DNA of 64,000 bases from Carettochelys insculpta. Lineage: Eukaryota; Chordata; Testudines; Carettochelyidae. Under the pieces are notes generated by a model. It saw only the letters and a program-made list of their open reading frames with translations, was not told the origin of the DNA and did no database searches. Position numbers and translations under genes: made by a program. The stretch covers positions 228,821,501-228,885,500 of the forward strand of contig NC_134137.1 of the NCBI RefSeq assembly GCF_033958435.1, written 5' to 3'. Shown here in pieces: positions 36,871 to 48,328 of the stretch; positions within the stretch are counted from its first letter, which is position 1, and the number at the start of each line of letters is the position of its first letter.

Positions 36871-37974
36871 TTTTTTTTAATTCTACATGGGGGTTGCGGC
36901 TGGGTTGGGGTATAAGTTTACTTCTGTTCAGCATATTTTTTTAAACTGCTACAAGTAGGTTGCAGGTCAGACGTAGTGTATCTATGCTCCTTAGAACATC
37001 TTGTTAATACTTCTGGAGATGGACCACTTACCCTTTTTGGAGATCTGTGTAAAGGTCTCAGCCAAGTACATTTTTATTTTTTGCAGAAGGTTTCTGGGGA
37101 GGACTGATTTATTGAGGATTCCACAATGGCACACCTTGCCACACCAGGCAACCAGTAAGTGATCTGGTATCCTGGCACCAGTGTTCTGGTGAATTTTCCA
37201 GCCATGTGTTTACACAGCATGAGCACATTTTCTTTTTTCACTCTGTTATTCTTATGGGGCTGATGTCTCTTTTGGCAACTTAGAGGGCGTACAAAAAGTT
37301 TCATTAAAGTTTGTCTCCTAACATTATTTAAGGCAGTTTAAATTTCCCAGGATTGCCCTGTTGCATCATGTGGCTGGCCGGCTTTCTGCCTCCCCACTTC
37401 TGCACGGCTGGCAGGTTCTCCTGGCCTTCTCCCCTCCCACCACACTACTGGAGGACTCCCCAGCTCCCCACTGTAACCATATGGCTGCAAAGTATTTATG
37501 AAGAGCCAACAAGAAGTTTTTTTCTGTGTTTTACTCTTTACAGTGCTTACCACCTCCTTCCATCCCGCCATGCAGCTGACGGGCTTGAACCCCTTCTCCC
37601 CCACCACAGGGCTGCCGGGCTATGTGGACCCTGCTCCCAGACACTGGCATGTCCAGCACCAGCTTTCCCTGATTTAAATGGCTTTTCCTCTGCACAGGAT
37701 TTATGAGGAGCTGCCATGAAAGTTTTTCCCAAACTTTACAGTTTACAGGGCTTTGTTGAATGCCCTCTCCGCCCCGCCGTCCTTAAGCTGCCAAGATTTA
37801 ACTAAGTCTGCAATGAAATGGTCTGGATAACTAATAGCTTCTGTTCTGAAGAGGTTGATTCACTCTCATCTTTAAGAAATCAAAAGTGGCTGCAGAAAAT
37901 TAAAGTTGCAGTGATTGTCAAACAGAGACCCACTCATTCTGTGGGTAAGTGCTGTGTGTCACATTTAAAAATTG

Positions 37975-38310
37975 TATCTAAATTTTGACTTTCACTGTCT
38001 TCAAAAGGCAGCGTAAGTGGAGGAGACAAGGTTGCTGTGATGAGGTGAAAGAAAAAGATCCAAACAGGACTTCATCCTGCAGCAACATGAAAAGGCCGAC
38101 AGGGAGCGACCCAAAGCTGCTGCTGACTGAAAGTGGACGCAGCAGTGCCAACAAAGCATGAGGCACTGACAAAAACACATGCTCCAGTCCAGGAACCCAG
38201 GAATCGGCAGAGCTCCTGATGACTGTTAGGGAGCAAACTGACATCCTGCATTCCATGATAGAGCTGCAGAGAGACACCCACGACAGGACTCATTATGCAG
38301 CCTCATCCTG
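37975..38310 (+). pseudogene. Probable later exon of the element B Myb-like gene
   Basis: Encodes, with stops, a segment like ELLMTVREQTDILHSMIELQ, which has the Leu/Glu/Gln helix expected at the C-terminus of these partner proteins. Preceded by a lysine/arginine-rich patch. Weak evidence, based on position and composition. Confidence 0.4.
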
Positions 38311-38643
38311 TTGCCTGGCCTTCCCTTGATATGGCTCTTGCCCTCCTGGCTGGGGCCCTGAACATGGGGTGGGGAAGGCAGAAGCTAAGGACAGTCTTGC
38401 ACCCCATACCAGGACCTCTCCACAGTGCAAAAGGCTCACTTTCCACCACATGTGATAACAGGATTCCCTTCTTTTTCATACCCCTTAACTCTTCCCCCAA
38501 ATAAAAAGAATGCTTTGTGAAAATCACAGCATCATTTATTGGTTCAAACGGGGTGGGGTGCAGTTGGAGGTGCTTTCATAAAGGTCAAGCACACATCACT
38601 GTGGGAGATGAGGATGGCATCACAATAGTAAAACGCAGCAGAT

Positions 38644-39870
38644 TCATGAGGCTGTCTGCTCATTCATAAAGCTGTATTTCAAAACCTCCCTGATTGTCAT
38701 TGCTTCTGCATGTGCATTGCTGAATACCCTTGGGTCTGGCTGCGCATAAGCACTGCCAAGGGTATCTGCCTCTGCAATCCATGCTGGCATGAAATTTTCC
38801 CCCTTGGATTTGCAAATGTTATGGAGAATATAGCATGCTGAAAGCACAGGGTGTGGGGGTTGGGATGTTGGTTTGGTAAAGGTCCAAATGGGTTAGAGGG
38901 CACATGAATCTGGCTTTTAAATGGGCACATTCCACCACCATGCTACACTTGCTCAGCCTGTAGTTGAAGCGCTCCTAGTTGTCCAAGGTGCTGGTGTATG
39001 GCTTCATGAGCCAAGGAAACAGACGGTAAGCAAGGTTGCCCAGTAACAATAAAGGCATCTCCACACTGACAATCTTGATTTTCTGGTCTGGGAAGAAAGT
39101 CCCATCCTGGAGCTTTCTGTACAGACCTGAATTTCTAAATATGTGTGCATCATGCACCTTTTCCAACCATCCCACGCAGATGTCAGGGAAACAATCTTTG
39201 TGATCTGTCAATGCCTGCAACACCACTGAGAAGTATCCCTTGCAGTTTATGTAGAAGCCAGGTGGTGCAGGGCCAGGATGGGGAGGTGCTTTCCATCTAT
39301 CGCCCCACTGAAGTTAGGAAACCTCATGGCAGGAAAGCCATCTAATATGTGCTGGACATTTCCTAGGTTCACAGTCTTCTGCATGAGACGGTCACAGATT
39401 GCATTGGCTGCTTGCACCACTGTGCCTCCCACTGTATATCTGCTCACTCCAAATTGATCTTCCACTGACCAGTAGCTGTCAGACATTGCAAACTTGCACA
39501 GAGCAACTGCCACTTGCTTGTCAACTGTCAAAGCAGGTCTCATTCTGGTAGTGCTGCGCTTCAGGGTGGCGGACAGAAAATCAACTTGTTCCATGGAAGT
39601 GGCCTTTCACATGCAGAAGTTCTGCAGCCACTGTTGGTCATCCCAGGCCTCCAAAATGATGTGATCCCACCAGTGTGAGCTGGTTTCACATCTCCAGAAC
39701 TGGTGCTCCACTGCAAGCAATGTATGGAGAGCAGCCAGCATCTCTGCATTCCTGATCTCCAGTTCTCCAATATCATCATCCAAATCATCCTCATCCACCT
39801 CAACCGCTCACTAGCTTTGTCTAATTAAATACTGCATGACACTTCGGGAAATGGTTGTAAAACACTGTGC
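38644..39870 (-). pseudogene. Harbinger DDE transposase (element B), multiply frameshifted
   Basis: Minus-strand remains in several frames. The N-terminal part has WWDHIILEAWDDQQWLQNF. The middle has CKFAMSDSYWSVEDQFGVSR and FSGAIDGKHLPI (first Asp). Then come VGWLEKVHDAHIFRNSGLY (second Asp region) and finally LSACYILHNICKSKGENF. At least three frameshifts separate these parts, and the glutamate block is altered (VVECAHLKARF). It once encoded the transposase that moved element B and perhaps its MITEs. Nonfunctional. Confidence 0.85.
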
Positions 39871-40252
39871 CACAGCTATAAGCTGTTCAGGATCCATGCT
39901 AACACCATTCAGCGGCATGAGCCAGGGCAGGCTTTGGGAAGCATTTACGGCACATTTTTTGCCATAACCCACTGGCACAAAAATCCAGAAGGCAGTGGGG
40001 CAACAGGCGCTGTGGAATAGGTACCCAGAATGCATTGCTGTTGCAGTGGAATGTGGCTAAGGCACTGGAGGCACCTTATGTTGACTTTCTAGACATTTGT
40101 GGACACTCATCTTCGACTTTATAAAATCTAGTGGTAAAATGTCGATTTCAATAAATTTGACTTTATTTTGTAGTTTAGACATAGCCTCAGAGCCATGGAT
40201 AGAGTGCAGAGAGCCATGTGGATAGACTGCAAAGAACCAGGAATTACATATT

Positions 40253-40318
40253 TTTATCTATCTGTCTATCTATCTAGCTACAGATATAGATAGATAGACA
40301 GATAGACAGATAGATATG
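40253..40318. repeat. TATC/GATA microsatellite, inverted
   Basis: TATC-type units (40253-40276) followed by GATA/GACA units (40285-40318), so the strands can pair. Compound microsatellite. Confidence 0.9.
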
Positions 40319-40319
40319 T

Positions 40320-41140
40320 GTCTCAATGCCCTTCTGGTCCCCCAGATCCAGGCACCTCCAGCCCTCTGCTCTAACCCAGTTTCCCTTCCCTCTTCCAGAA
40401 CCAGGCACCCCCTGTTCCCCCACCTGAACCAATGCCCTCCCCCTCCCCCAGATCCAGGTACCCCCCATCCCCCACTCAAACTCAAGGCTGGCAACTCATT
40501 GGAGCTGCTGCCACTGCCACCATGCACTTCTCCCACCAAGCTCTGGGGTGCATGTGCAGAGTGGTGAACGACACTCCTGTTGTGCGCCTCCAAGCAGGAC
40601 CTGCATTTAACTGCTCAAAGAGCTGCTTCTGCTTGTGGCTCAAGAGCTGTGGGTTGGCCACACCTGTCTTACAGATCATAGTTATTTATTAGTTCACACA
40701 CCTGGCCACTAGGTGGAGGCACTAAATGCAAAAAATCCACGGTCCATTGGTTGTGCAACCATGCTCCCCACAAGAGTGGAACAAGGAAATCACATTTTGG
40801 GATCACAAGTGCCCTAGCAGCATGCTACATTCAGATACTATCACAGATTTATAGACTTCTGCATGGTTTTATTTGCACAGCTATATGAGCAACACAGACC
40901 AAAAAAGAAATATAAAAGTTCTTATGGCCCCCGATCACGACGCTTCTCCAGATATGTCCTCTTCTAACCCATTACTCTTTTCCCTACTGTCCTTCTCTCT
41001 GCCTAATGCTTTTATTTTCCCTTCAAACCTCTACCAGAGTCTCTACCCTTTAGTTCCTCATTGTCTGTTGACACAATCTCTGCCTCCTTTCTCCACCACC
41101 CTGACACAGAAACTATAGTCTGTATTACAGTTACACAACA
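40320..41140. other. SPAG17 intron with hAT-like scrap
   Basis: 40320-40500 is C-rich. 40600-40675 ends 'gggttggccacacctgtctt', like a hAT right end. The rest is unremarkable. No coding region. Confidence 0.4.
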
Positions 41141-42275
41141 TCTTAGAATCAGAGAACACTAGAACTGGAAGGGACCTCAAGAGGTCATCAAATCCAGTTC
41201 CCTGCCCTCTCGGCAGGACCAAACACCATCTAGACCATCCCCGACAGGTGTCTATCTAATCTGCTCTTAAGTATCTCCATCAACGGAGATTCCACAACCT
41301 CCCTAGGTAACTTATTTCAGTATTTAATCACCCTGACAGTTAGAAAATTTTTCCTAATGTCTAATCTAAACCTCCCTTGCTGCAGTTTAAGCCCATTGCT
41401 CCTTGTCCCATCCTCAGAGGCCAAGGAGAACAATTTTTCTCCCTCCTCCTTGTAACCCTCTTTGAGGTACCTGAAAACTGCTATTCCCTCCAAGTCTTCT
41501 CTTTTCTAAACTAAACAAGCCCAGTTTTTTCAGTCTTCCCTCATAGCTCATCTTCTCTAGAGCTTTAATCATTCTTATTGCTCTTCTCTGGATCTTCTTC
41601 AATTTCTCCACATTCTTCTTGAAATGTAGTGCCCAGAACGGCACACAATACTACAATTGAGACGTAGTGAGTGCTGAGTTGAGTGGAACAATGACTTCTC
41701 ATACCTTGCTTTCAACGCTCCTGTTAATGCATCCCAAAATCATGTTTGCTTTTTTTGTAACAGGATTATACTGTTGACTCATATTTAGCTTGTGGTCCAC
41801 TATGACCCCTAAATCCCTTTCTGCAGTACTCCTTCCAAGACAGTTGCTTCCCATTCTATATGTATGAAGCGGATTGTTTCTTCCTCAGTGGAGTACTTTG
41901 CATTTATCCTTACTACATTTCATCATGTTTACCTCAGAGCATTTCTCCAGTTTTTCCAGATCATTTTGAATTATGAGCCTAACCTCCAAAGCAGCTGCAA
42001 CCCCTCCCAGCTTGGTATCATCTGCAAGCTTAATAAGTGTACTCTCTATGCCAATATCTAAATAGTTGATGACGATATTGAATAGAATTGGACCCAAACA
42101 AATCCCTGTGGAACCCCACTTGTTATGCCCTTCCAGCATGACTGCGAACCATTAATAACTACTCTGTGAGAATGGTTATCCAGCCAGTTCTGCACCCACC
42201 TTATAGTGGCCCCATCTAAGTTGTATATGCTTAATTTATTGATAAGAAGACCGTGAGAGACCATTTCAAATGCCT
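41141..42275 (-). mobile_element. CR1 LINE, 3' part of ORF2 and 3' UTR
   Basis: The plus strand begins 'ttagaatcagagaacactagaactggaagggacctc', the signature 3' end of CR1 read in reverse. On the minus strand, about 42264-41885 encodes fragments of the CR1 reverse transcriptase: NHSHRVVINGS, SGVPQG, LGPILFNIVINYLDIGIEST and KLADDTKLGG. The catalytic motif reads ADD (F.ADD). Frameshifts and missing 5' end show it is a truncated, inactive copy, the usual state of CR1. Confidence 0.92.
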
Positions 42276-42653
42276 GCTGTTGTGCAGAACAAACTGCATG
42301 GTGATCAAGCCAGCCAACTGGCCATGTGCTCAGTTATGCTCAGATCTTCAAGTGTGCCAGAGCACTGACCTGCTGAACACCTGAGCAGGTGAAGGTAAAG
42401 ATGCTGCAGGCCTACTTTGTGTTCCCTGACTCCTAGAACAGCCAGGGACGCTTCAGCCTGTAAGAAAAATTAAGGCTGCTCTATTTTAGGCCAGTTTGTA
42501 ATGCCCCGCTAACGGCTGTTACACCAGTAAGGAGCACTCCCTACAGCTTCTTTGGGCTCCAGATAGGACGTAGTGTAGGCATGCATCAGGCCAATGCAAT
42601 TTCAAGTAAAGTACTAGGCAGAATAATAGCTACAACGTATCACATTCATTCTA

Positions 42654-42837
42654 ACAAAACAAAGCAGCATAAATGTAGCACTTTAAAGACTAACAAAATG
42701 ATTTATTCGGTGATGAGCTTTCATGGGACAGAATAAATCACAAAATAAATAATTTTGTTAGTCTTTAAAGTGCTACATTTCTGCTACTTTGTTTTGCTGG
42801 CGTACAGACTAAAACAGCTCTCTCTATGTTACTATTC
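42654..42837. mobile_element. Inverted-arm retro-insertion with exact 13-bp target duplication
   Basis: Left arm 'aaatgtagcactttaaagac' and right arm 'gtctttaaagtgctacattt' are inverted, close to one another, followed by a tail (GCGTACAGACTAAAACAGCT). Flanked by CACATTCATTCTA at 42641-42653 and 42838-42850. Same module as 33718-33986, with a shorter arm. Confidence 0.8.
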
Positions 42838-42870
42838 CACATTCATTCTACTTATGCTGTTGCACTGGAT

Positions 42871-43581
42871 AGCCGTGTCTACACGTGCACGCTACTTCGA
42901 AGTAGCAGCACTAACTTCGAAATAGCGCCCGTCACGGCTACACGTGTTGGGTGCTATTTCGATGTTAACATCAACGTTAGGCGGCGAGACGTCGAAGCTG
43001 CTAACCCCATGAGGGGATGGGAATAGCGCCCTACCTCGACGTTCAACATCGAAGTAGGGACCGTGTAGTCATTGCACGTCCCGCAACTTCGAAATAGTGG
43101 GGTCCGCCATGGCGGCCATCAGCTGAGGGGTTGAGAGACGCTCTCTCTCCAGCCCCTGCGGGGCTCTATGGTCACTGTGGGCAGCAGCCCTTAGCTCAGG
43201 GCTTCTGGCTGCTGCTGCTGCAGCTGGGGATCCATGCTGCATGCACAGGGTCTGCAACCAGTTGTCGGCTCTGTGGATCTTGTGTTGTTTAGTGCAACTG
43301 TGTCTGGGAGGGGCCCTTTAAGGGAGCGGCTTGCTGTTGAGTCTGCCCTGTGACCCTGTCTGCAGCTGTGCCTGGCACCCTTATTTCGATGTGTGCTACT
43401 TTGGCGTGTAGACATTCCCTCGCAGCGCCTATTTCAATGTGGTGCTGTGCAACGTCAATGTTGAACATCGACGTTGCCAGCCCTGGAGGACATGTAGACT
43501 TTATCCATCGAAATAGCCTATTTCAATGTCGCCACATCAAAATAGGCTACTTCGATGTAGGCTTCATGTGTAGACGTAGCC
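42871..43581. mobile_element. Harbinger deletion derivative H2 (711 bp)
   Basis: Same structure and the same 711-bp length as H1, in the opposite orientation. Left end AGCCGTGTCTACACGTG, right end (reversed) GGCTACGTCTACACATG. Flanking triplets GAT and AAT differ at one base. It keeps the transposase start stub (ATGGATCCCCAG, minus strand near 43220) and the family subterminal arrays. Confidence 0.85.
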
Positions 43582-43693
43582 AATAAGTGGCATTGAGAGC
43601 AATAAATTATTCAGCATCTTACAGAAAGTAAAACTAGACATTCACTCTGGGTTTGATTTCGTTCCAGTCTTCTCAGACAACATCCAATAAAGT

Positions 43694-43950
43694 GAGCCAA
43701 TGTCTACACTAGGGGATAAGTTTGAATTAAGACACACAACTCCAGCTACATTAACTGCGTAGCTGGAGTCGATGTACCTTGATTCAAACTTTGGTGCAGT
43801 CTCTGCAGTGGGAGATCAACTGAGAACAGTATCAGAGTTGATGGGAACGCCCTCAATGTTCAATTTAGCACATCCCTACCAGACATGCTTAACTGAACCC
43901 CTGAAGATTGACCTCCGGAACGTCAATACGTGGGTAAGTATAGACATGCC
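43694..43950. mobile_element. Short Harbinger-like MITE
   Basis: Left end GCCAATGTCTACACTAGGGG, right end (reversed) GGCATGTCTATACTTACCC. The interior is non-coding and resembles the element at 14058-14344 in size and end type. Confidence 0.55.
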
Positions 43951-44138
43951 ATGAATTCATCCTGCCATTCTTCAGTAGAGCACATTTATCTATTTTCATT
44001 AAACTGACTTTATTTTCCTGGTATTATAAACAGAAATCAAAATAATTCTTTCATTACTTGCTACTCCTCTTGCCTTGCATCTAATTACTGGACTATCTTA
44101 GATGGTTACTCTTATAACAAAGATGGTGACCCACTGAC

Positions 44139-44276
44139 CTGACTCACTCTGTTGTCCTTCCAAAGAGTTGCTCATTTCTTCTCCCTCATGTTCTATCAAA
44201 CTTTTCTTGGGGTCTGTGATATGAATGAAGAAACTGTGGTGATCCTTTACCACCTTTGCTTTTACCAAAGTTGCCC
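44139..44276 (-). CDS. SPAG17: SPAG17 exon
   Basis: 138-bp minus-strand exon after acceptor ttgttttcag (phase 1 in). It encodes ATLVKAKVVKDHHSFFIHIT and DPKKSLIEHEGEEMSNSLEG. The donor is taken as GTCAG/GTCAGT at 44139; an alternative donor with a strong GTGAGT lies nine bases earlier and also leaves phase 1. The join with 44964 reads TFEKG-ATLVKAKVVKD, a typical SPAG17 beta-rich unit. Confidence 0.85.
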
Positions 44277-44439
44277 CTGAAAACAAGCAAATACAAACCA
44301 TTTGTAAATGACTAGCTATTGTGCCTGCACTTGCAGATTAATAATGCCAACAAGTCCAAAAGAGAAATTAGGTAAGTCAAATTGCTTAGTAGGAATAGTA
44401 GTACAAAATAAAAACCAGGAAAATTTAAACTGAATATCA

Positions 44440-44640
44440 GAAATACCTTACTCACAGTCACAACTATTAGGATGTGAAATACTCTTGCAAAGGAGGTTGT
44501 AGAAGCCCCATTTCTTGGGACATTTAAATGGGAGAAATTACTGGAGCATGTAAGATAGGGCACAGTCATGACCTGTCGTTAATGGATGGACTAAACGGGA
44601 CCCACCTGGTCTCCATTTCTAAATGTTCACATTCTCTGGC
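44440..44640 (+). repeat. CR1/L3-type LINE 3' fragment
   Basis: 'aaaggaggttgtagaagccccatttcttgggacatttaaa' matches the conserved LINE 3' region (GAGGTTGTRGAATCCCCATC..TGGGGA.TTTTAA). Truncated and diverged. Confidence 0.6.
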
Positions 44641-44963
44641 TATCCAACAATTGTTAAAAATATAACAAAGTATCAACATTATGATAACACAGAAATACAA
44701 TGCAATCAGAAACTATTCTCCAGGCTGCATAAGAAATCACTAATTTAATACAGAGATGTGAAAAGAACATTATTATAACTGAGAATAGTCAGAATTCTGA
44801 CACTGAATAGGGATGATCTAATCAGTTTTACAAGCATAACAGCAATACAAGTTCTCAACAGCCTTTAACTGATGTCCTGCTTGACAAATATTGTTTTCAT
44901 TTGCACATCCAGCTCATCAATCAATAATAAAATGGAATGAAATACAAAGGAAGGAATAGTCAC

Positions 44964-45075
44964 CTTTTTCAAATGTTATCTTTTCTACTTGGATCTGTCC
45001 TCCATCAGTGGGGAAAAGATATTGACTGGTACCTGAAACTTGAATGAGATCCTCCCCCAGGTTGTAGCCAAGAAA
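44964..45075 (-). CDS. SPAG17: SPAG17 exon
   Basis: 112-bp minus-strand exon after acceptor tttctttttccag (phase 0 in), ending AAAAAG/GTGACT (phase 1 out). It encodes FLGYNLGEDLIQVSGTSQYL and FPTDGGQIQVEKITFEKG, a segment I recognise as characteristic of SPAG17 (GY..G..LI.VSG...LFP.DGGQI.VE). It joins in phase 0 with 57899. The 12.8-kb intron between them holds the whole nested DIRS/Harbinger block. Confidence 0.92.
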
Positions 45076-45498
45076 CTGGAAAAAGAAATTCCAGACTGTG
45101 TGGATTGAAAGGCATAAGACATGAAGGAAGCAGATGACAGATAAGCAAGACTGCTGTTTTCTGTTATTTTGTTCAGCCATTAAAAGTTATTATGCAATGA
45201 TTAACATATAGATTTGTTAGATCGTGGCATAGGAAATAGCAGATTGCTGACACTGATACTACTTTTAAATGACTTTAACAAACTGTTGGGAAAATTATTC
45301 TCTATTATACCTTGCACAACCCTCTTATTATTAATAGGGGTGTCTGGTTTCAAGGGAAAACAGAATTTGGCCCTATATGAACATATAAAATCTCTTCTTC
45401 ACTGATATGCAACCATCCCTGTGGTTCAGGTATGATGGATAGGTTGTTTGCTCATCACGGAACAGGAAGGAAAGAGAAATTCTGGCCAAGCACATGGA

Positions 45499-45887
45499 GG
45501 ATATGTCTACACTAGCATTCCTCTTTCAAAAGAGGCATGTAAATGAGGGAAACTGAAAATGCAAATGAGGTGCATATTTACATATCTGACACCTCATTTG
45601 CATATTCTTTCGAAAAAAGAAAAGCAGTGTAGATGTGGCTCTTTTGAAAGTAATTGCCATCTTAAAAGAACCCTTTTTCCTAAAAACAGAAAAAAATTGG
45701 AAGAAGTGTTCTTTCAAAGATGGGGATTACTTTCGAAAGAACCATGTCTACACTACTTTTCCTCTTTCGAAAGACGCTCTTTTGAAAGAATATGCAAATG
45801 AGATGTCAGATATGTAAATCTGTGCTGTATTTGCATTTTCAATTCCCCTCATTTGCATGCCTCTTTCGAAAGAGCATAGACACAGCT
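45499..45887. mobile_element. Palindromic MITE (389 bp) with GGA duplication
   Basis: Left end GGATATGTCTACACTAGC, right end (reversed) AGCTGTGTCTATGCTC. The arms contain CTCTTTCGAAAGA and ATATGCAAATGAG blocks in inverted order. Flanked by GGA at 45496-45498 and 45888-45890. Confidence 0.8.
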
Positions 45888-46094
45888 GGAGAGAAACTGT
45901 TGTTATGATGGAGAGAGCTACAGAAACTTTAATATCCACATGAAGACGACAGGACTTTTGTTTTCAAGATCTTATCCAAAATATCTATGAATACAAAATG
46001 GCATGGAGTGTGACTTATCTACAGTAGCAGGTCTGCATTGTGTTACGAGGATTTCAGACAATGGCTGCAGAAGACCGTTAGCACCTGATACTTA

Positions 46095-46735
46095 GGATAT
46101 GTCTACACAACACAGTAAACTTGAGTCTGCCTGACTCGCATCTATGAATTCAATGTTTCTAAGCTCACACTTCAGCACCCATGCTGCACTGGAAACCCAG
46201 GCTTCATGAATGCGCTAACATATCCATATTCCATGACACAGACTAAAGTCAGACCTTTAGCTTCTTTGTATCTAATGCCATTATTTTCTAGGATTCCTAG
46301 CACCCTCAGTAGTTGTTGATGCTCCATAGTTTTGTTCATGGATGCTTATGGAAGAACTTGTTTTTTCATCCTGTGAGAGCTGAATCAAAGTTTTTTGTGC
46401 AGTAAACCATTTTGTGTCTGTCCTCTGCCCGCAGATGATCAGCATTTCTCCTACTCAGTTTTTCAGTCCTATTTCAGAAATAAGGCAGATAATCTCCAAA
46501 ATGGTGGACATCTGAACAGCAGTTTTTGACCTCCAAAGGCACCTCTCAAGGGCAACTATGGAAGTGTAAGCCATGGCTCAGGCAATGCTGTTCAAGCATG
46601 TTGCATCAGCTGTACATTCTACATATGTAGTCTGTTGCTTGCAGAACAGAGTCACAAAACAGACGGGAGGGGTCACATTGCCATGCGCTCCTGGGATGAC
46701 CAGTAGTAGTTATACTGCTTTTGCATGAAGTTTTT
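46095..46735 (+). mobile_element. Fossil Harbinger element D, left part
   Basis: Starts GGATATGTCTACACAACAC after TTA (46092-46094). At 46692-46733 the plus strand reads WDDQ, two TAG stops, then LYCFCM, which is the family block WDDQQWL..F of Harbinger transposases. The transposase continues on the far side of DIRS element 2 at 56738. Thus DIRS 2 entered this older element. The right end of D is not found. Confidence 0.6.
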
Positions 46736-47235
46736 TTCTGGAAGAGGAAGTTACTCACCCTGTGCAGTAATGATGATTCTTCAAGATGGGTGCCCTTGTG
46801 GGTGCTCCACTCTGGGTGTCAGTGCGTAATTGTGCAAGCACTTGGAAATTTTTCCACAGCCATAGTTTTCCTGCACCATACACGTGCAGTAGCTCCTTCT
46901 TGTGTTATCTGGTGTGCACATGGCCTGGGCTCCTCTGCTCCTTCTCTATCTGACAAATAGAGCAGGATGCTCCAAAGCAGAGGAAGGAGGGAGGGAAGTG
47001 GAGCACCCCTGGGGACACACATCTGGAAGAACCATTGTTACTGCATAAAGTGAGTAAGTTCCTCTTCAAATAGTGTCCCCTTGGGTCCTTCCCTCTAGGT
47101 GCCTAGCAAGCACTAGTCACAGAGTGGAGGTGGGTTTGGAGCTCAGTCACTACTACAGTAGACAACACAGTTTGGCCACTTGAATAGTAGTGATGGTAGA
47201 AAAGAGAGAGTAGTGCTGCACAAATGTGTTACTGG
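46736..47235 (-). mobile_element. DIRS-type retrotransposon 2, 3' terminal part
   Basis: The segment around 46770-46960 (GATTCTTCAAGATGGGTGCCC, GGTGCTCCACTCTGGGTG) is an inverted partner of 56430-56680, as expected of DIRS terminal repeats. Ends at the TGG duplication (47233-47235) left by Harbinger element 2. Confidence 0.72.
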
Positions 47236-47661
47236 AGCCGTGTCTACACGTGCACGGTACTTCGAAGTAGCGGCACTAACTTCGAAATAGCGCCCGTCAC
47301 GGCTACATGCGTTGGGCGCTATTTCGAAGTTAACTTCGACGTTAGGCGGCGAGACGTCGAAGTCGCTAACCCCATGAGGGGATAGGAATAGCGCCCTACT
47401 TTGACGTTCAACGTCGAAGTAGGGACCGTGTAGTCGTTGCGCGTCCCGCAACGTCGAAATTGCCGGGTCCTCCATGGTGGCCATCAGCTGAGGGGTTGAG
47501 AGACGCTCTCTCCAGCCCCTCAGCTCAAAGGTGGCCGCATGGAGCGGCCCCTTAAAGGTCCCCTCCCCCTCCCTTCCTGTGCAGGAAGCTGAGGGAACGT
47601 GCAGGCGGCAGCCCAGACATGCGGCCAGCCTGCACATCCCTCAGCCACCCACCCAGCTGCG

Positions 47662-48328
47662 ATGGCTGCCTGGCAGCACCCCCAGCGCCCCCAGGGGACC
47701 CCCCACAAGGGGAGCCAGGGCAGCCAGCCCAGCCAGAAGGGCAGCCAGGCTGGCAAGCGGCAGCGGGGCCCCTCCTGGATGGAGGCCAAGCTGCGGGACC
47801 TGCTGGGGCTCTGGAGCGAGGAGGAGGTGCTCCAGGTAATGGGGAGCAAGAGGTGGAACGCGGATGCGTTCGCTCGGCTGGCCGACGGCCTGGCTGCCCG
47901 GGGTCACCCTGCCCGCACTCCTGATCACGTCAGGAGTAAGGTGAAGGAGCTGCGGCAGGGTTACTCCCGGGCCCGGGATGTGGCCAGCCGATCTGGGGCC
48001 GCCCCCGTCACTTGCCCCTTTTACAGGGAGCTCAGGGACATCCTGGGCCCCCAGCACACCTCCTCCCCTCCGGCCACCCTTGATACTTTGGCCGACGAGC
48101 CCCAGCAGGCCCTGCAGCCAGAGTCCGCCCCGGAGGTAAGCCCCGCACCCCGGGGGCCCCCCCCAGAGCCCACCCCCGGGACATCGCGGCAGGAGGAGGA
48201 GGAGGAGGAGGAGGAGGGGGGCTCCTCCTCCACAGAATCCGGGCTGCAGATCCTCCTCCTGCCATCCCGGAGCAGCAGCCGGGCCTCCGCCCCCCGGGGA
48301 TCTCCGGACTGTGGGAGTGGACCGACAG
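47662..48328 (+). CDS. Harbinger Myb/trihelix-like partner, exon 1 (element 2)
   Basis: Start ATG at 47662, conserved in position with element 1; the in-frame upstream GTG is not preferred. Residues 1-35 are Gln/Ser/Pro-rich and basic (KRQRG). Residues about 36-128 form a Myb/SANT trihelix domain: GPSWMEAKLRDLLGLWSEEE, RSKVKELRQGYSRARD and CPFYRELRDILG, with the spaced tryptophans expected of such domains. Then follow a Pro-rich region, a run of glutamates (48195-48220) and a Ser-rich segment ending at donor ACAG/GTATGT (phase 1). Such partners of Harbinger transposases bind DNA and aid nuclear import and end recognition. This copy is free of the 16-bp duplication that breaks element 1. Confidence 0.87.

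Larger units (their letters stand above)
35911..40186. mobile_element. Older PIF-Harbinger element B (4276 bp, decayed two-gene copy)
   Basis: Left end GGCTATCTTTACACTAGAGC, right end (reversed) GGCTATGTCTAAACTACAAA, with ATAAAGTCRA in both subterminal regions. It carries a Myb-like gene on the plus strand and a transposase on the minus strand, converging, so the architecture is that of elements 1 and 2 but the sequence is a different subfamily. Flanking triplets (TAC, TCA) do not match. Both genes are broken. Confidence 0.8.

Noticed and set aside
40253..40318. TATC/GATA inverted repeat as a transposon end pair
   Set aside because: Simple compound microsatellite; no duplication or body.
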